DNA from: Hydractinia symbiolongicarpus
Lineage: Eukaryota; Cnidaria; Hydrozoa; Anthoathecata; Hydractiniidae
Direction: 5' to 3'
NCBI RefSeq assembly: GCF_029227915.1
Contig: NC_079881.1
Span: forward strand, 15,971,501 to 16,035,500
Length of the DNA stretch: 64,000 bases
Positions 1 to 11,410 of the stretch are shown here, piece by piece. The position numbers and the translations under genes are program-made. The notes under the pieces are model-generated. The model was not told the origin of the DNA and did no database searches. It saw nothing but the letters and a program-made list of their open reading frames with translations. Numbering within the stretch: the stretch's first letter is position 1; each line of letters begins with the position of its first letter.

Positions 1-1369
1 GTAGATATTTTATTAGATTTTGGGATTTAGAAGTTGCTTCATTTTTGCTCCTGATTTAAAATTTATTTTGTAGCTGCCACAGAAAATGTTTTTTTGTTCG
101 CTTCTTCTTTAATAGTCATTTAAATACAGCACACCCGTCCTTTTTCACAATTGCTTTGACATTATACCGAATATGTATGTACGCTCTAAAAACAGCCAAA
201 AAATGTTTATTTCCCACCCTTTGTTTCTATAGTTACCGCTATGCACACACAAATAGTGTGCAACCATTCAACATCATATTGGTTAACATTTTATATATTT
301 ATAGGCGAATAATGTAAAGTTAATATTTGGTGGTGATGTAACATTTTCTGAAGTCATCAAATATCACGTTCGCCGAATGAACTGCACATATAACGAATCT
401 TTTTCCCCACTTAAACCATACCTTTCGGAAGCAGATCACGTGATTGTAAATCTCGAAAGCCCTTTCCACCCTTACAATGGAAAGAAGCTAACAGAACTAG
501 AACGGAAGAAAATAGTGAAGTTAATCTCTGATTTGGATGCTATGCCAACTTTAAGGTGAGTAAAGTTTACCACACATAAAAAACAAATTTTTTTTATATT
601 GATATGAGCTTTGTCTAGGAAATTTTTAGTTTATAAATATATATTTTTATTTACTATAACTATGACTGACACCAACCATTTTATGTTATAGAGCTAGTTA
701 ATGATGTCATGATTCTAAAAAGCAATAGAGATTTTTTCAAAAACATAAAAAGGTTATAAGGCGAAATCCCGAGCTATCTCATACAAAATCACTTTGTTTT
801 TTCACGGAAGGAATGGTGACAATATAAATTAAAAGGCAAGATTTATTGCTTTCGAACTGAATTCCCTCTTTTCTATTTTCCAATAATGTTATGCAGGAAT
901 CGATGTTGTTACATTGGCAAATAATCATTTTATCGATTTTGGTGAAGAACCCGCCAATATCACTATAGAAAATTTAAAAAGACTTCACATTGCATATTTT
1001 GGCGTGACTTATGGCAGGCACAAAATACTAAAACAGGTATTCGGTTATAGTATTATATTTCATTCAACATTTTTAGGATGATGTTGCTTCATAGTAATCT
1101 GTAAAGTGTTACTTGGCTATAAACCTGAAAAAAAAAACATTGCCAACAATAGGTACATAGCTATCATTATATATATCATGAAAACTTTTTATTATTATAG
1201 GACCCTTTGATCATTAGAAAAAACGGTATTAGAATCGGGTTTCTTGGTTATTGTGCCACAAATGAAGGTTGCTCGCGCGGCAAGTATCGAAGAATGGCGA
1301 AAGTCGGACCGGCAGTTTACAACAAGATGTTGGTGATAAAAGAATTAAAAATTCTAAAGAAGGTAAGTT

Positions 1370-1455
1370 GTTGATTTATTGTTGTTTTTGTTGTTGTTTT
1401 TGTTGTTGTTGTTGCTGTCGTTGTTACTGTGATTGTTACTACTGCTCCTGTTAAA
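1370..1455 (+). repeat. (TTG)n-type microsatellite next to the exon 4 donor
   Basis: An imperfect TTG/TGT-rich tract begins a few bases after the exon 4 splice donor of copy 1. The mirrored tract is in copy 2 (16938-17025). Copy 3 has a longer one in the same place (about 59559-59690), so the tract predates the split of the three copies. Confidence 0.8.
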
Positions 1456-1470
1456 GTGGCTTTATATTAG

Positions 1471-3100
1471 GACTAGCCGATAAAGCCCGTGGAATAATCC
1501 ACTGAATCTCTCATTGAATCCTTTTGAGGGGTGCCAAATAAAAACATAGAACTCAGTAATTTCACTTTTTAAAAGTCACAATTTGCATTATTCTATATCT
1601 ATAACCGTTGAAACAAAACGTTTAAATAATAAACATGTGCAACAATAAAAAGATAATAATAAAAGAGAAAAAAAGCACTGGGATTTAGGTTGCTCACAAT
1701 CTGCGTTATATTTATACCCGGTGAAACAGAGCGCTTAAAAATATAAGCAGGTCCAACAACAAATAAAAATGCAAAAGTTGTAAAAAATCGAAGGTGGCTA
1801 ACAACGGTTATGAAAAAATCTAAATCTGCTAAAACTATATACTTACTTTGCCATGCCAGAAGTACACCAGAGAAAATAGTATACCAGACATTAGAAAAAA
1901 TTGTTAAGTCACACAAAAAATGTTATTGTAAAATTTCCACAACGTACAGTTTCTAATGCATCATACCAAATTGGCTATTTAGTCTATTGCATACAGCAAC
2001 CCTCCCAATGCGCCAACGTGCCGTGCATGATAACAATGCAGTGTTTTCAGCCGGCAGGCTGCAAATACGCTACTTTTGCACACAAGTAGGCCAGCCAGAG
2101 CGTTGAAAAGTTGCTACTCACATTCTTTAGCACGCCCACACGCCGAAGTAATTCACGTCGGGGACCACGAAGTTGCTGACGTCAGCAACAATTAGCACAT
2201 TTTAAGAATTTCGTATTTACCAAATAACCTAAGATCCGAGTCCTAAGTTCACTCTGAACATTGACAAGATGTGTGCATCTAATATAGAATGAACCTACGC
2301 AATTACTTGTGGTGGCGAAATTCGAAATTCGTTGTCTTGTACCAACATATTGTGACCACGATTGTAGGCTGAATAAAATTTCAATCAGTTTTTTACTTCG
2401 ATTACTAAATTTCGCTTCATCCCAAAGAGAACGAATTAAAAATGTACAGCTACAATTGTCTGATGCATTTTCAATTAATTCTTTTTGTGATGTTATATCA
2501 TCATACGTTTTTTTTTTCGTTTTAAAAAATATTTCTGACAACAACATTATTAACTTCGTTTGACAACAACAGTTTGTTTTTTACATTTTAGATCGAATTG
2601 CAGTCATATTCGAATGCGATACAACCTCGGTCCCAGAACACAAAAATGTAAAATATAGAAAAATATATATGCTTAAGATAACCTCAAGATGAGTGAACAG
2701 TGGCATGCTTTGTTGGAGTATCTTTTTTCAGGATTACTTTGAAAAAGAGAAAACCTTCTTCGCTTCGGCGCACATGGTAAACCGGAGGTAAAATTAAATT
2801 ATTCTATCTATACCGACCAACGGGGCTTTTGAAACAAAAAAACAAATAAAAACATTTAAAAAAAAATTAGCTTTAACAAAATAAAGAAAAATATTTTTAT
2901 TTTTTAAAGTATTAAGAAAAGAGAATTAAATGTTTAAAGAGTAACCCCCTGATTTGCGTTTTTTTTTAATTTAGTAAATTTTAGCGTAACGCCACGCTTT
3001 GGGGACACAATGCATGAGAAATAAGAAAGTAACCCGTATATTTTTGTTCTTGGCCTCACCGTGCGCACACACAAGGCGTATTAATATATAGATTCACAAC
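1471..3100. repeat. 1.6-kb dispersed repeat in intron 4 of copy 1
   Basis: Copy 3 has only 153 bases in this intron, so about 1.6 kb was added in the ancestor of copies 1 and 2. The insert begins with the hairpin motif of a dispersed family (CCCGTGGAATAATCCACTG at 1487), contains a TTGCTGACGTCAGCAA palindrome near 2174, and ends near 3100 with a segment (TTTTAGCGTAACGCCACGC) that recurs at 23580 and 34105. A 121-codon frame on the minus strand (2182-2547) is open in both arms but has no recognisable domain; related, broken sequence occurs near 23820. It is probably non-coding repeat. Confidence 0.6.
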
Positions 3101-4921
3101 AATTTCATCTAGAAAGTGGATGTTGTGATTGTATTCATGCATTGGGGAGATGAATATTCCACTGAGCTACCGAAAAAACTCGGTCAGAAAATAATTATTC
3201 GAGTTGCGCCATACGCTGATATCATCATTGGGTGTCACCCACATATAACTCAAGATCATTTCTATCATAAAGATGTTCTGGTTGTCCCCAGTCTCGGAAA
3301 TCTGTTGTTTCCCTCTCATGGAACCGTAATGAACGTAAGTATTTCTTCGTATTGTTGATAGAACAAATGCTTATATCAAGTTTATAATATTATTTTTTAA
3401 TAATTTTAATATTTTTTTACTCTTATCACCCTCTTATCTGTTAGCAGTGACATCTTGCTTATTTTTATTATTTAAAACAAGCTTCATGTGCTACTAATAT
3501 TTACTAAGATTTTTCCATGTTAGAAGTGTATGTCATGGTATAGCAAGATGTCTGAAACAATAAATCTATTAATTTCCTATTTTTTTTACTTTTAAGAAAT
3601 TTAGAGACAAATGAGATAATACATCAAAAGCAAATCTAGACAAAGTCTGGTATAAAGAAGCAAAAGTTGTGAAGCCTGAAAGTGCAAACGGGAAACTTGT
3701 TAAGATAGAAATCAACAAGTAGGTTTTTTTATTCATGCTCTTGACTCTCTGAGTGCTTGTTATGTTTCGCAACGCACAATGACGCCCTAATTTGACATCT
3801 TTCTTTGACATTTACTTTAAAGGCCATTGCATTTGAATTTGTAAAAAGTTAGTATCAGATATAAGCTGCATATTTTTTTTTTATTTTGTTGTACATTGTA
3901 CATTTAGGAAACATCAAATTTTTATTTCCTAATTTTGTTTTAGGAACGGTCTAATAAAGAACAAAGCAAAATATTTAAGCACTCAAACTGCTGTTAGCGA
4001 TAAACATTGTATGTACGTTAGAAAAAGAGATAATTCATCGTGGCAGACTATCTGCGGTGAAAATGATGAAAACTGTGAAGGGACAAGTGACTGTAATGTG
4101 TTACAATGTGATGATCAGAGAAAAGTGAAACCGAATGAAGTACATATAAAGGTGGAAAGAGTCAAAAGCATGAGCGACATTGATTGACAATTTCTTTGCA
4201 AGTAAAGATGGCATAATGTAGATTCAACGAAATTATAACAAATATCTCACAGGTCGAGGTTATTCCAATGATATATGGAATAATTTATACAACCATTTAA
4301 ATTAAATTTGCAGTTTCCTGTAATTAAGCGGATAGATCCAAACGTAATGTTACGTACGCAAAGCAAAATGTTTTTCACACAGTACACATTTGCTATGTTA
4401 AACAACTGGTTCATTCTTCAGTTCATCTTTAAATAGGTTGGATTAAACAGCATGAAGTTTCCAAATTCTGCCTTGTAACTCCTTAAGGAGTTTTCAACAT
4501 TAGCTCTGTGACCCATCTTTCAAAACGTTACTTCATCCATCCATCCAACTTTCTCATTGATTCTAGTAGTTTAGTTTCGTGGCTTTCTAGCCTTTTCAAT
4601 GTAAAGCCTAGTTCTCACCCATCGTCTGAAGGCTTACGTTAAGACGATCTTAAGCCTTAAGACAGTTTTAAGACTTAAGACGAATATCAAATATTTTTAG
4701 ATCTTAAACGTTATGTCAAGTAGCTAAGTGTGAATGCTAATTTGTTTACGGCTTACGACAAAATATCAAATTTTATTGATACTTTTTCTTAAGCCTTAAA
4801 AATGTCTTAGAGTTTGAATGAAACAAAACGTTCGAATTAGGAAAAAACGTTCGAATTGAGAAATTTTTTGCGAAACATTTGAAGACTAAAAAAGAAATGG
4901 GAGAGGCTCTTGCTTTTTTAG

Positions 4922-7900
4922 TGCAAAAAAAACTTTTGTCTATTTGACAAGGCTATACCACATTTTCACAATAAAAATAAATGGAACAACGCTTGGGAAG
5001 CTGTAGCTAAGGATCTTCAACTTGAATCAGGTAAGTTTATTTATCTTCCTTGATAAGGACACCTTTAACTGCCCAGAAAAGAGACAAAAGCTTACCCAGC
5101 CGGCACAAGACGTTTTAAAGACGCCTTTTCTGGAGCTTTTTTGCGCATGAAATATGCGCGCACCCGAAATACGTCTTTTAAACGTCTTTAAAACGCATGT
5201 GTCAGACGCGCATTTTAAAGGCGTCTTTAATGCGTCTTTTTCAGGCACGGTCTTTTTCGTTTGTGATAAAAGACGTCTTTAAGACGTCTTTTTCGTGCAT
5301 AATTAAGACGCGCATTTGAAAGACGCAAAAAAGATCGAGAAAAGACCGGTTTTTATTCGTGATATAATTGGTCTACTATTTCTCCGCGGGTAACATGTTT
5401 AATTACTTCTTTCATGTAAAAACGATAATGCCAATAAAAAAATATATCTCACAATAACTTGATTTTAAAAACTTGTATTGTATTAAAATAGCAGAGTAAA
5501 TCTGTATTTATCATTCAAAAGAGTGATTAAAGAGTAAAAAACTTAATTATTACCCCCGTCTGTACAATTTTAAACGTCTGAAGTGGCGGTAACTTTTAAA
5601 CAAAACCAAGTCGAGAAGGGAAACCGGTTGGTTGCAGAGAGTAAGTTAAAATTGTTTTTGTTTTTATTTGCATTATTCATCAAATGAGTTCTGGCAATAT
5701 GGTAGCCCAATGAGCTGAGGCTTGTTTCTTCGTAAAACTGATCGTATTTTTTCATGAGCACCAAAAAAGTTATCTTTTTATTTTGTGAAACGAGTTTGGG
5801 GACTAAGAGCTATGGATCGTATACAGTTAAGGTCATGTATATATATTTATTTTCTTGTTTACTTTTTTTACTGTTAAAGCTAGTAGCTATGCTAGCTGCA
5901 ACCCTGAAAAATTAGTGAAAAATTTTTCCAGGGTTGTAGCTAGGTGTTTCTAGCCAGGTAGTGTAACCATAAGTCTCATAAAGCCAGGTTTTAGATGCTA
6001 TCTAAAGAGGAAATACCTAGTCACAAAAGTTTATAGTTGTACCAGCTAGCTAGCAAACATTTATAAGCCTTTTACACCCAAAAGCCACCACGCCACCCAC
6101 ACACAAACCCTGTTGATTCTGCGTGACTTGTACAATTGAATTTTAAAATTAAACAAAAGTATTTACATCACAAAAAGTACCTGTGATTTAATAAAATTTC
6201 CAAATTAAGATTATTAGAAAGTCATACAAAATGCAGAGAAATATTTGTGATATCTTGCAGCTATTTCTTAAGGGAAAATGACATATACTTTGCCGGTCAC
6301 AGACATGTTTCTGTAACTTGACCTGAACTAAAAACTGACGTTTCTTAAAAATTATTTAACTAAATATTTTATTAAGAACATTGATGAATAAATCTTCACT
6401 TTCTTAAATAAGTTTTGTAACTATAACTTTAGAGTGGATCTGTCTGTACTTAATGGAAATTGTCAAGCTAGTTTAAATTTTATTCACAGGCTGGCTATAT
6501 TTTTAACTAACATTACATCAATTTTAGCTAAGCATTAAATTTATTTCAGAAATGGATAAGGCAAAGAGGCGGAATGAACGACGGAGGTTGCAACAAAAAG
6601 TTGCCTATTTCAAATTTTAGAATTAAAATAAGAAAAATAAATCTCACAATCGTCTTTTTTTTTCTTTTTTTTTTAGATGCTATTGCACGAAAGTACCCTG
6701 CAGCCACGGAGAACGATGTGCGCAATCAAATTGCAATAAAGCTAAAAAACGCCCCTGATCAAAAGGGCGGTGCCGGTCGCCAAAAAGCAAACCAGCCGGA
6801 ATGAAATATTTAATATTTTTGTTATTGTTTTTCTGTTTGTTTATTTCGCTCCACAGGATTTGGAACTGTTAGTCTTTATTTATTTATCACGAGCATTTAT
6901 ACATGATAGTCATTCAAAAACTACCGTAGTTTGTCTAATTTAACACGCCCTCTTATTAACGCACATAGGCCATTTTTAGCAAAAATTGTAATTTATTACC
7001 AAAACAGACTTATTCTTTTTACATATCAGTACAGTACGCTCTGGGAAAGTGGAACCTACCTGTGGCGGAAAACATTGAAAGAGCCCGAAAAAAAATCTAT
7101 CCGATGGTTCTTCTAACAAGATTTATAAAAAAAGTAAAAAAACAAATTATGTTTGGTCACAGTATTTCTATAACATAAGGCAGATAATATAATTTGAAAA
7201 AAATTCTTATTTTCCGGGCTTATAATTTTTTTGCCTTTTATTAACGCGTGTTTAGTTTCGTTCCAGTTTCTATTTTATTTCCCTTTAATTATTAACGCGT
7301 GAAAATAATTATTTTTATATTTACAAAAACTACGGTATTTTAACTTGTAAGTATTCGAATATAATTAGCGATTCTAGACTCACATTATTTGGTCCTTAAT
7401 CTATGGGGGAATTCAGACTGAGTACTAAGCCTCAACGTTCTTTTAAACTAGGTTCTCATAGAAAGAAAAACGTGTAGTAACTAACTAATTTGAGCAAATA
7501 CTGATGTTTAACTGCTGTGAATAAAATTATTGTAAATTTGTTGATAATATAGAATTATTTATGATATTTATGATTTTAAAGAAAATATTACAAAAAGATA
7601 AAGTTATACAGTTTTACTGCATTTCTAACCCCTCTAAGGACAAAGGTTGTTTGAACAGCTTTCTAGAATGACTTTATTTAGAGTTTACGTCTTATTTGCC
7701 ACTAAAAAAGACGCACAAAAAAGACGCAAACATTTAAGACCTATAAAAGACGCACTTAAGACGCATTTAAAAAAACGTCTTTAAAAAGCATTACAAAGAC
7801 GTCTTTAAGACTGCGAAAAGGACGTCTTTAAGACGCACAAAAAGACGCCATAAAGACGTCGGAAAAGCGGACATTTAAGACCTAGAAAAGACGCATTTAA

Positions 7901-8355
7901 GACGTATTTGAAAGATGTCTTTAAAACGCATTTGGAAGACGTCTTAAAAACTTAAAAAAAGACGTCTTTACGACGCATGGAAAAGACGTCGTGAAGACGC
8001 ACGAAAAAAGACGTCAGGAAAGCGGACATTTAAGACCAAAATAAGACGCCAAAAAGACGCACGGAAATGCGTCTTAAAGACGTCTTAAAGACGTTTTTTT
8101 GCCGGCTGGGTAGGGTAATAGCATAGAAGGTACACAACTTGCATGTTTTTTGTTTTTTATCTTTGCGCTTTTGTTCTTTTTTCATGTGCAGCTGCTAAAC
8201 CGGCTTTCACAAGCTTGCGCTGTAAGTATGTCAGACGAAAAAGGGCGTTGAAAGAAACAAAGAAATCAAGTACTGCTGCGAAAAAAGTATTAAAAGCAGA
8301 AAAAGATGTACAAGAGTACGCTTTTCTGGGTTGGTTAGACAATTCTGTATATTGA
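4922..8355 (+). CDS. MADF-domain protein of the Harbinger element (left arm, intron invaded)
   Basis: Two exons join in frame: 4922-5030, preceded by a good polypyrimidine acceptor, and 8192-8355. The product has the shape of a MADF DNA-binding domain: LFDKAIPHF, then NKNKWNNAWEAVAKDL, then LRCKYVRRKRALKE, and YAFLGWLD near the end. Harbinger elements commonly encode such a protein beside the transposase, where it helps bind DNA and bring the transposase into the nucleus. The N-terminal exon was not identified. The 3161-base intron here is 143 bases in the right arm; the difference is exactly the 3016-bp element plus its two-base target duplication. Whether the gene is expressed is unknown. 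Confidence 0.62.
5095..8110. mobile_element. 3016-bp TA-flanked DNA element with GACGTCTT arrays
   Basis: The ends are inverted: CCCAGCCGGCACAAGACG at 5095 and GCCGGCTGGG ending at 8110. TA is duplicated on both sides (5093-5094, 8111-8112), and the right arm shows the empty site AAAAGCTTAGGGTAAT, so boundaries are certain. Both subterminal regions (about 5100-5340 and 7680-8100) are packed with short repeats of AAGACGTCTTT type. Subterminal arrays are known in CACTA-like elements, but the superfamily is not decided here. No transposase is visible; the centre holds only short frames around 6550-6805. Confidence 0.9.
6552..6804 (+). other. Possible small coding relic inside the TA-flanked element
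   Basis: A short frame beginning MDKAKRRNERRRLQQK is followed, after an acceptor-like TTTTTTTTAG at 6675, by a frame of about 42 residues (ARKYPAATENDVRNQ onward) ending at TGA. Both are basic and more protein-like than their surroundings. No standard GT donor joins them in frame. Family not recognised. Confidence 0.25.
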
Positions 8356-8931
8356 AGTGCTGGAATCAGCTGCTGAATGGCTACTGAAATACCTTCTGAC
8401 GCTAGTAAAACATTTTTGGAACATCCGTTTATTGAAGATACAGAAAACATGCTTGGTAATGAAGTTATTGCATCCTTTAAACAGCAAAGTAGTATTACAA
8501 CTAGCTCCTCTGCAATAACAACCGATATTGCAAATACACTCATATCTAGAACACCATCCTTCATTTCGCAAGCCACTGGAACTAAAAGTGGATAAAAAAT
8601 AAATGACAGAAGGTAGGGTTGGGGGGAGGGGAAGCGCTTATGGAATTAATCGCCACATATTTGTTTATTTGGCAAAAAATGAAGCAGAATGAAAGCATTG
8701 AATGAACGGCAAAAGCGAATAGCAAAGAATGAAATAACAATTGTTATAAATAGAAAAGTTCTTGAACAGTTGAATAACGAGTTAAGCTTGCTTGAAAATT
8801 TCAGTCAAATATATGTTCATGATTGTTAACACCTTTTTTCTTATTTTTTTCTTATTTTTTTGATGTAAAATTGGTCCACAACTTTGAACATGTTCTTTAT
8901 GGAAGTACGTTATTACGTACAAAGTAATCTT

Positions 8932-9928
8932 TTAAAGCTTATCGTTGTACCAATGCGCTTTGATTATATCTCTCCACATATCCTCTCTTAACGAGCCATC
9001 TAAATTTTCGGAGTAAATGAAACCATTTCGGCAATAGCATGCATTATGTGTTTGCTGTAAATAATTGTGTGCAATTGTAGTGCAATTGCGAAAAGCTACC
9101 TCAGCTTTGATAGGACTTCGAAATATTCTCAAGCTAGAAGCTAATATGCCAAAAGTGTTTTCGATGTTTCTACGTGCCCTGCATCATTGGCTTTTGAGAC
9201 AGGATATGGTCTCAACAGCCAAGGCTTTAAAGGGAAAATCTCTACACCAACCAGGAAATAATTTAATGGGTTGTTAAAAAATTTGTCTATGGTCAGCACC
9301 TGGAAGATTTATTCTTCCATTTTCAAACTTTTTTCCAACAAGTGAATTCCACAATCGTTGTTACTTGTGCAACTACCATTATTAATTAAAGTAAATGTGT
9401 AGTTGGCATCTCAAACTACCAATAAAACCAAACTAAAAAAATCACTATTTGAAAGACATTCTATTGCTATATGCTTGCCATCTATCGAGCGTACACAATG
9501 TCCCAGAAATCATAAAATTCACTTTTTTTCCACTCTGTCGCCATACTTGGAGGACGTACATAGGAAGGCGATAAAAATTTTCAAAGTTTTTTACAGGTTT
9601 CACTTAAAATAACACATATTGTTGGGCAACTGATCCTGAATGATAAACAAAGTGATTGTTGTGAGTCCCCAGATGCTAAAAACCTCAGCGTTAAAACCAA
9701 TCTTTCTGCCGCCGATATCGGTTCTCCCATTCTTGTTGTCGCTTTTTGTAAGTATGGCCCAACTAAAGACGGTAAATGTTCTAAACGTTGTGGAGCCATT
9801 CGAAGTTGTGGTATCAAAATATGAAAAACTCCATGACTTTTACGTTCCTGCAAATTCTTCCTTACCCAAAATTTTCTTTTCTTGGGTATAAATTCCTCTT
9901 CCTGTTCTATGAGCATGAAAATTGGCAA
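8932..9928 (-). pseudogene. Harbinger transposase, broken (left arm)
   Basis: The first part (9928-9581) has the HARBI1-type N-terminal region: hydrophobic leucines around LPSLVGPYL, then EPISAAERLVLTLRFLASGD and SLCLSFRIS. Further along, other frames contain SIDGKHIAIE (first catalytic Asp region) and a C-terminal piece (9132-8932) with RIFRSPIKAE and NCTTIAHNYL, typical of the family. The DDE core between them is interrupted by several frameshifts and stops and is partly deleted, so it cannot encode an active enzyme. The right arm has the identical relic. Confidence 0.8.
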
Positions 9929-10083
9929 AGGACAAATTTGTTTTTTTTCTCAATAAAAGCGCCTGTTTTCATTTGTTTTCTTGGTAAAAATTCATATCAA
10001 TCTTAACGCCTAGGACACTGTCATAAGACTTTTGTGATTAACAGTAGCGTAAGCCTTAAAACTCTTTTCACCCTATTCGTGCT

Positions 10084-10100
10084 GGGGGGGGGGGGGGGGG
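10084..10100 (+). repeat. Poly-G tract at the inner edge of the left arm
   Basis: Seventeen consecutive G residues, followed by CTGATTTAGCCCC. The mirror is a C tract at 11241-11255. A third similar motif with about 20 G lies in the spacer (10706-10725). These flank the point where the two arms stop matching. Confidence 0.9.
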
Positions 10101-10114
10101 CTGATTTAGCCCCC

Positions 10115-11227
10115 CCCCTGCGTCTTATTCCACGAAAAAGAAAATAGGATAGCCTATCGTTGAACGTCTGAAGGAAACGCCAATTTATATTTTTTATGGC
10201 AAGATTTCGAATAATTCGATCCGTCTTTTCCACCGCCATGTTTGTTTACATTTAAAATGCTAAATATAATCTTTCGCGGAAAAACATAGATCTCTAATAA
10301 AAGGTCAATCAGAATCCATCACGTGACCAGACGGGTTCAGAGCTACTTTCGAGGTTTATCTCAAAGAGCTCTGGGGTCGAGAATGGCTCAGACACACAAT
10401 ATTAGGCCACGAGGTCGTAAAATACTCCCAGACATTGTTTTGTACTTTTTGTCTTATACTTGCGTTTTTAATCTTGTAGCAGTTTAAAAGTGCATATTGC
10501 GATATTTGAGTGTGTAGTCAAAAATATTGTGAAAAAGATTGCTATTTTTTATTTGATGTAAAAAAACTGTAAAAAACAAAATAGAAATCTTAAAATTTGA
10601 TTATTCATTGTCTATTGAAGTATTATAATATAATAAGGCTTACTTAAAGACGATCTTAAGCCTTAACCCTTTTCCTGCTGGGCCTTTTAGGGGCTCCTCA
10701 ATGCTGGGGGGGGGGGGGGGGGGGGCTGATTTTACACCCCTCCCCCCCCCCCCCTGTGTAATTTCTAAAATTGTTGTCCGTTGGACCTGAAACTTACCAC
10801 AAGTGTTGTCCAGGTATTAATAAATATTTTAATGAAAATAAAAATTGATGACGGCAGCATTTTCGATGATGACGTCATCAAATTGGGTGACATAGAGAAA
10901 AAAGCTCTAACTTTGAATTTTGTTAATTGTTGTATAATTGCGATGAATTTAGTAACAATACTAATAGAAACACAAAATAATATAGCAATACAAACTTAGA
11001 ATTGACATAAAGCTTTTAAAAACATGTAAAAAAAAATTTTAGTAAAAAAACTTTTTGAAAATTTTAATCTACATAAAAAACTGTTGTCATGGCAACACTT
11101 CGGCATAATTCACAAAAATTTTTTGGGAAAATAAAGCTAAATAAAAGTTAGGAAAAGTCACAAATTTGAAGGTGTAATAAACACATAAAAATTTATTAAA
11201 AAAAGTTTAGGAGAGGAGGGGGGGGTT
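10115..11227. other. Spacer of the palindrome, no gene seen
   Basis: Unique sequence between the arms. It contains a segment like the Harbinger left end (10637-10672, GACGATCTTAAGCCTTAA), a second poly-G/poly-C motif (10700-10755), and a GATGATGACGTCATCAAA palindrome near 10866. The 72-codon frame at 10781-10999 shows no domain. Confidence 0.6.
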
Positions 11228-11410
11228 GGGGCTAAATCAGCCCCCCCCCCCCCCCAGCACGAATAGGGTGAAAAGAGTTTTAAGGCTTACGCTACTGTTA
11301 ATCACAAAAGTCTTATGACAGTGTCCTAGGCGTTAAGATTGATATGAATTTTTACCAAGAAAACAAATGAAAACAGGCGCTTTTATTGAGAAAAAAAACA
11401 AATTTGTCCT

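Larger units (their letters stand above)
305..4187 (+). pseudogene. CapA/PgsA-like poly-gamma-glutamate synthase subunit, copy 1 (probably inactive)
   Basis: Six exons are visible: 305-555, 889-1036, 1201-1362, 3113-3334, 3597-3718 and 3944-4187. They show the CapA metallophosphatase-like signature: FGGDV in exon 2, then VNLE, LANNH in exon 3, MHWGDEY and GCHPH in exon 5, and SLGNLLF. Bacterial CapA/PgsA acts in making or exporting poly-gamma-glutamate; in cnidarians the family has been linked to the polymer in nematocysts. Two lesions are visible. The exon 3 boundary reads ATG where copy 3 has CAG, and the next AG shifts the frame. Codon TGA at 3612-3614 interrupts exon 6 where copy 2 has GGA. 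The first exon lies before base 1 or is not recognisable. Intron 4 (1363-3112) contains a 1.6-kb repeat. The family call is firm; inactivity is inferred. Confidence 0.82.
4631..10063. mobile_element. Decayed PIF/Harbinger transposon, left-arm copy
   Basis: The element carries the usual Harbinger pair in divergent layout: a MADF-domain gene on + and a transposase on -. Candidate ends are the motif AAGGCTTACG near 4630 and its complement CGTAAGCCTT near 10053, but these are short and uncertain. A sequence resembling the left end also occurs at 10637-10672 in the palindrome spacer. A later TA-flanked element sits inside the MADF intron. The element was already broken before the inverted duplication, because both arms share the same lesions. 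Confidence 0.72.
1..10114. repeat. Left arm of a giant imperfect inverted repeat
   Basis: Base 1 onward is the reverse complement of sequence ending at 18311, and the match runs inward to the G-rich tract near 10084-10114. The sum of paired coordinates is about 18312 in the outer part and 21339 in the inner part; the shift comes mostly from a 3016-bp element present only in this arm. The arm holds CapA-like copy 1 and one Harbinger element. The outer edge is cut by the window start, so the true arm may be longer. Confidence 0.93.

Noticed and set aside
1269-1454. Small frame ending in a Cys-rich run, in copies 1 and 2
   Set aside because: It is an out-of-frame reading of exon 4 and the following TTG microsatellite; not a Cys-rich peptide gene.
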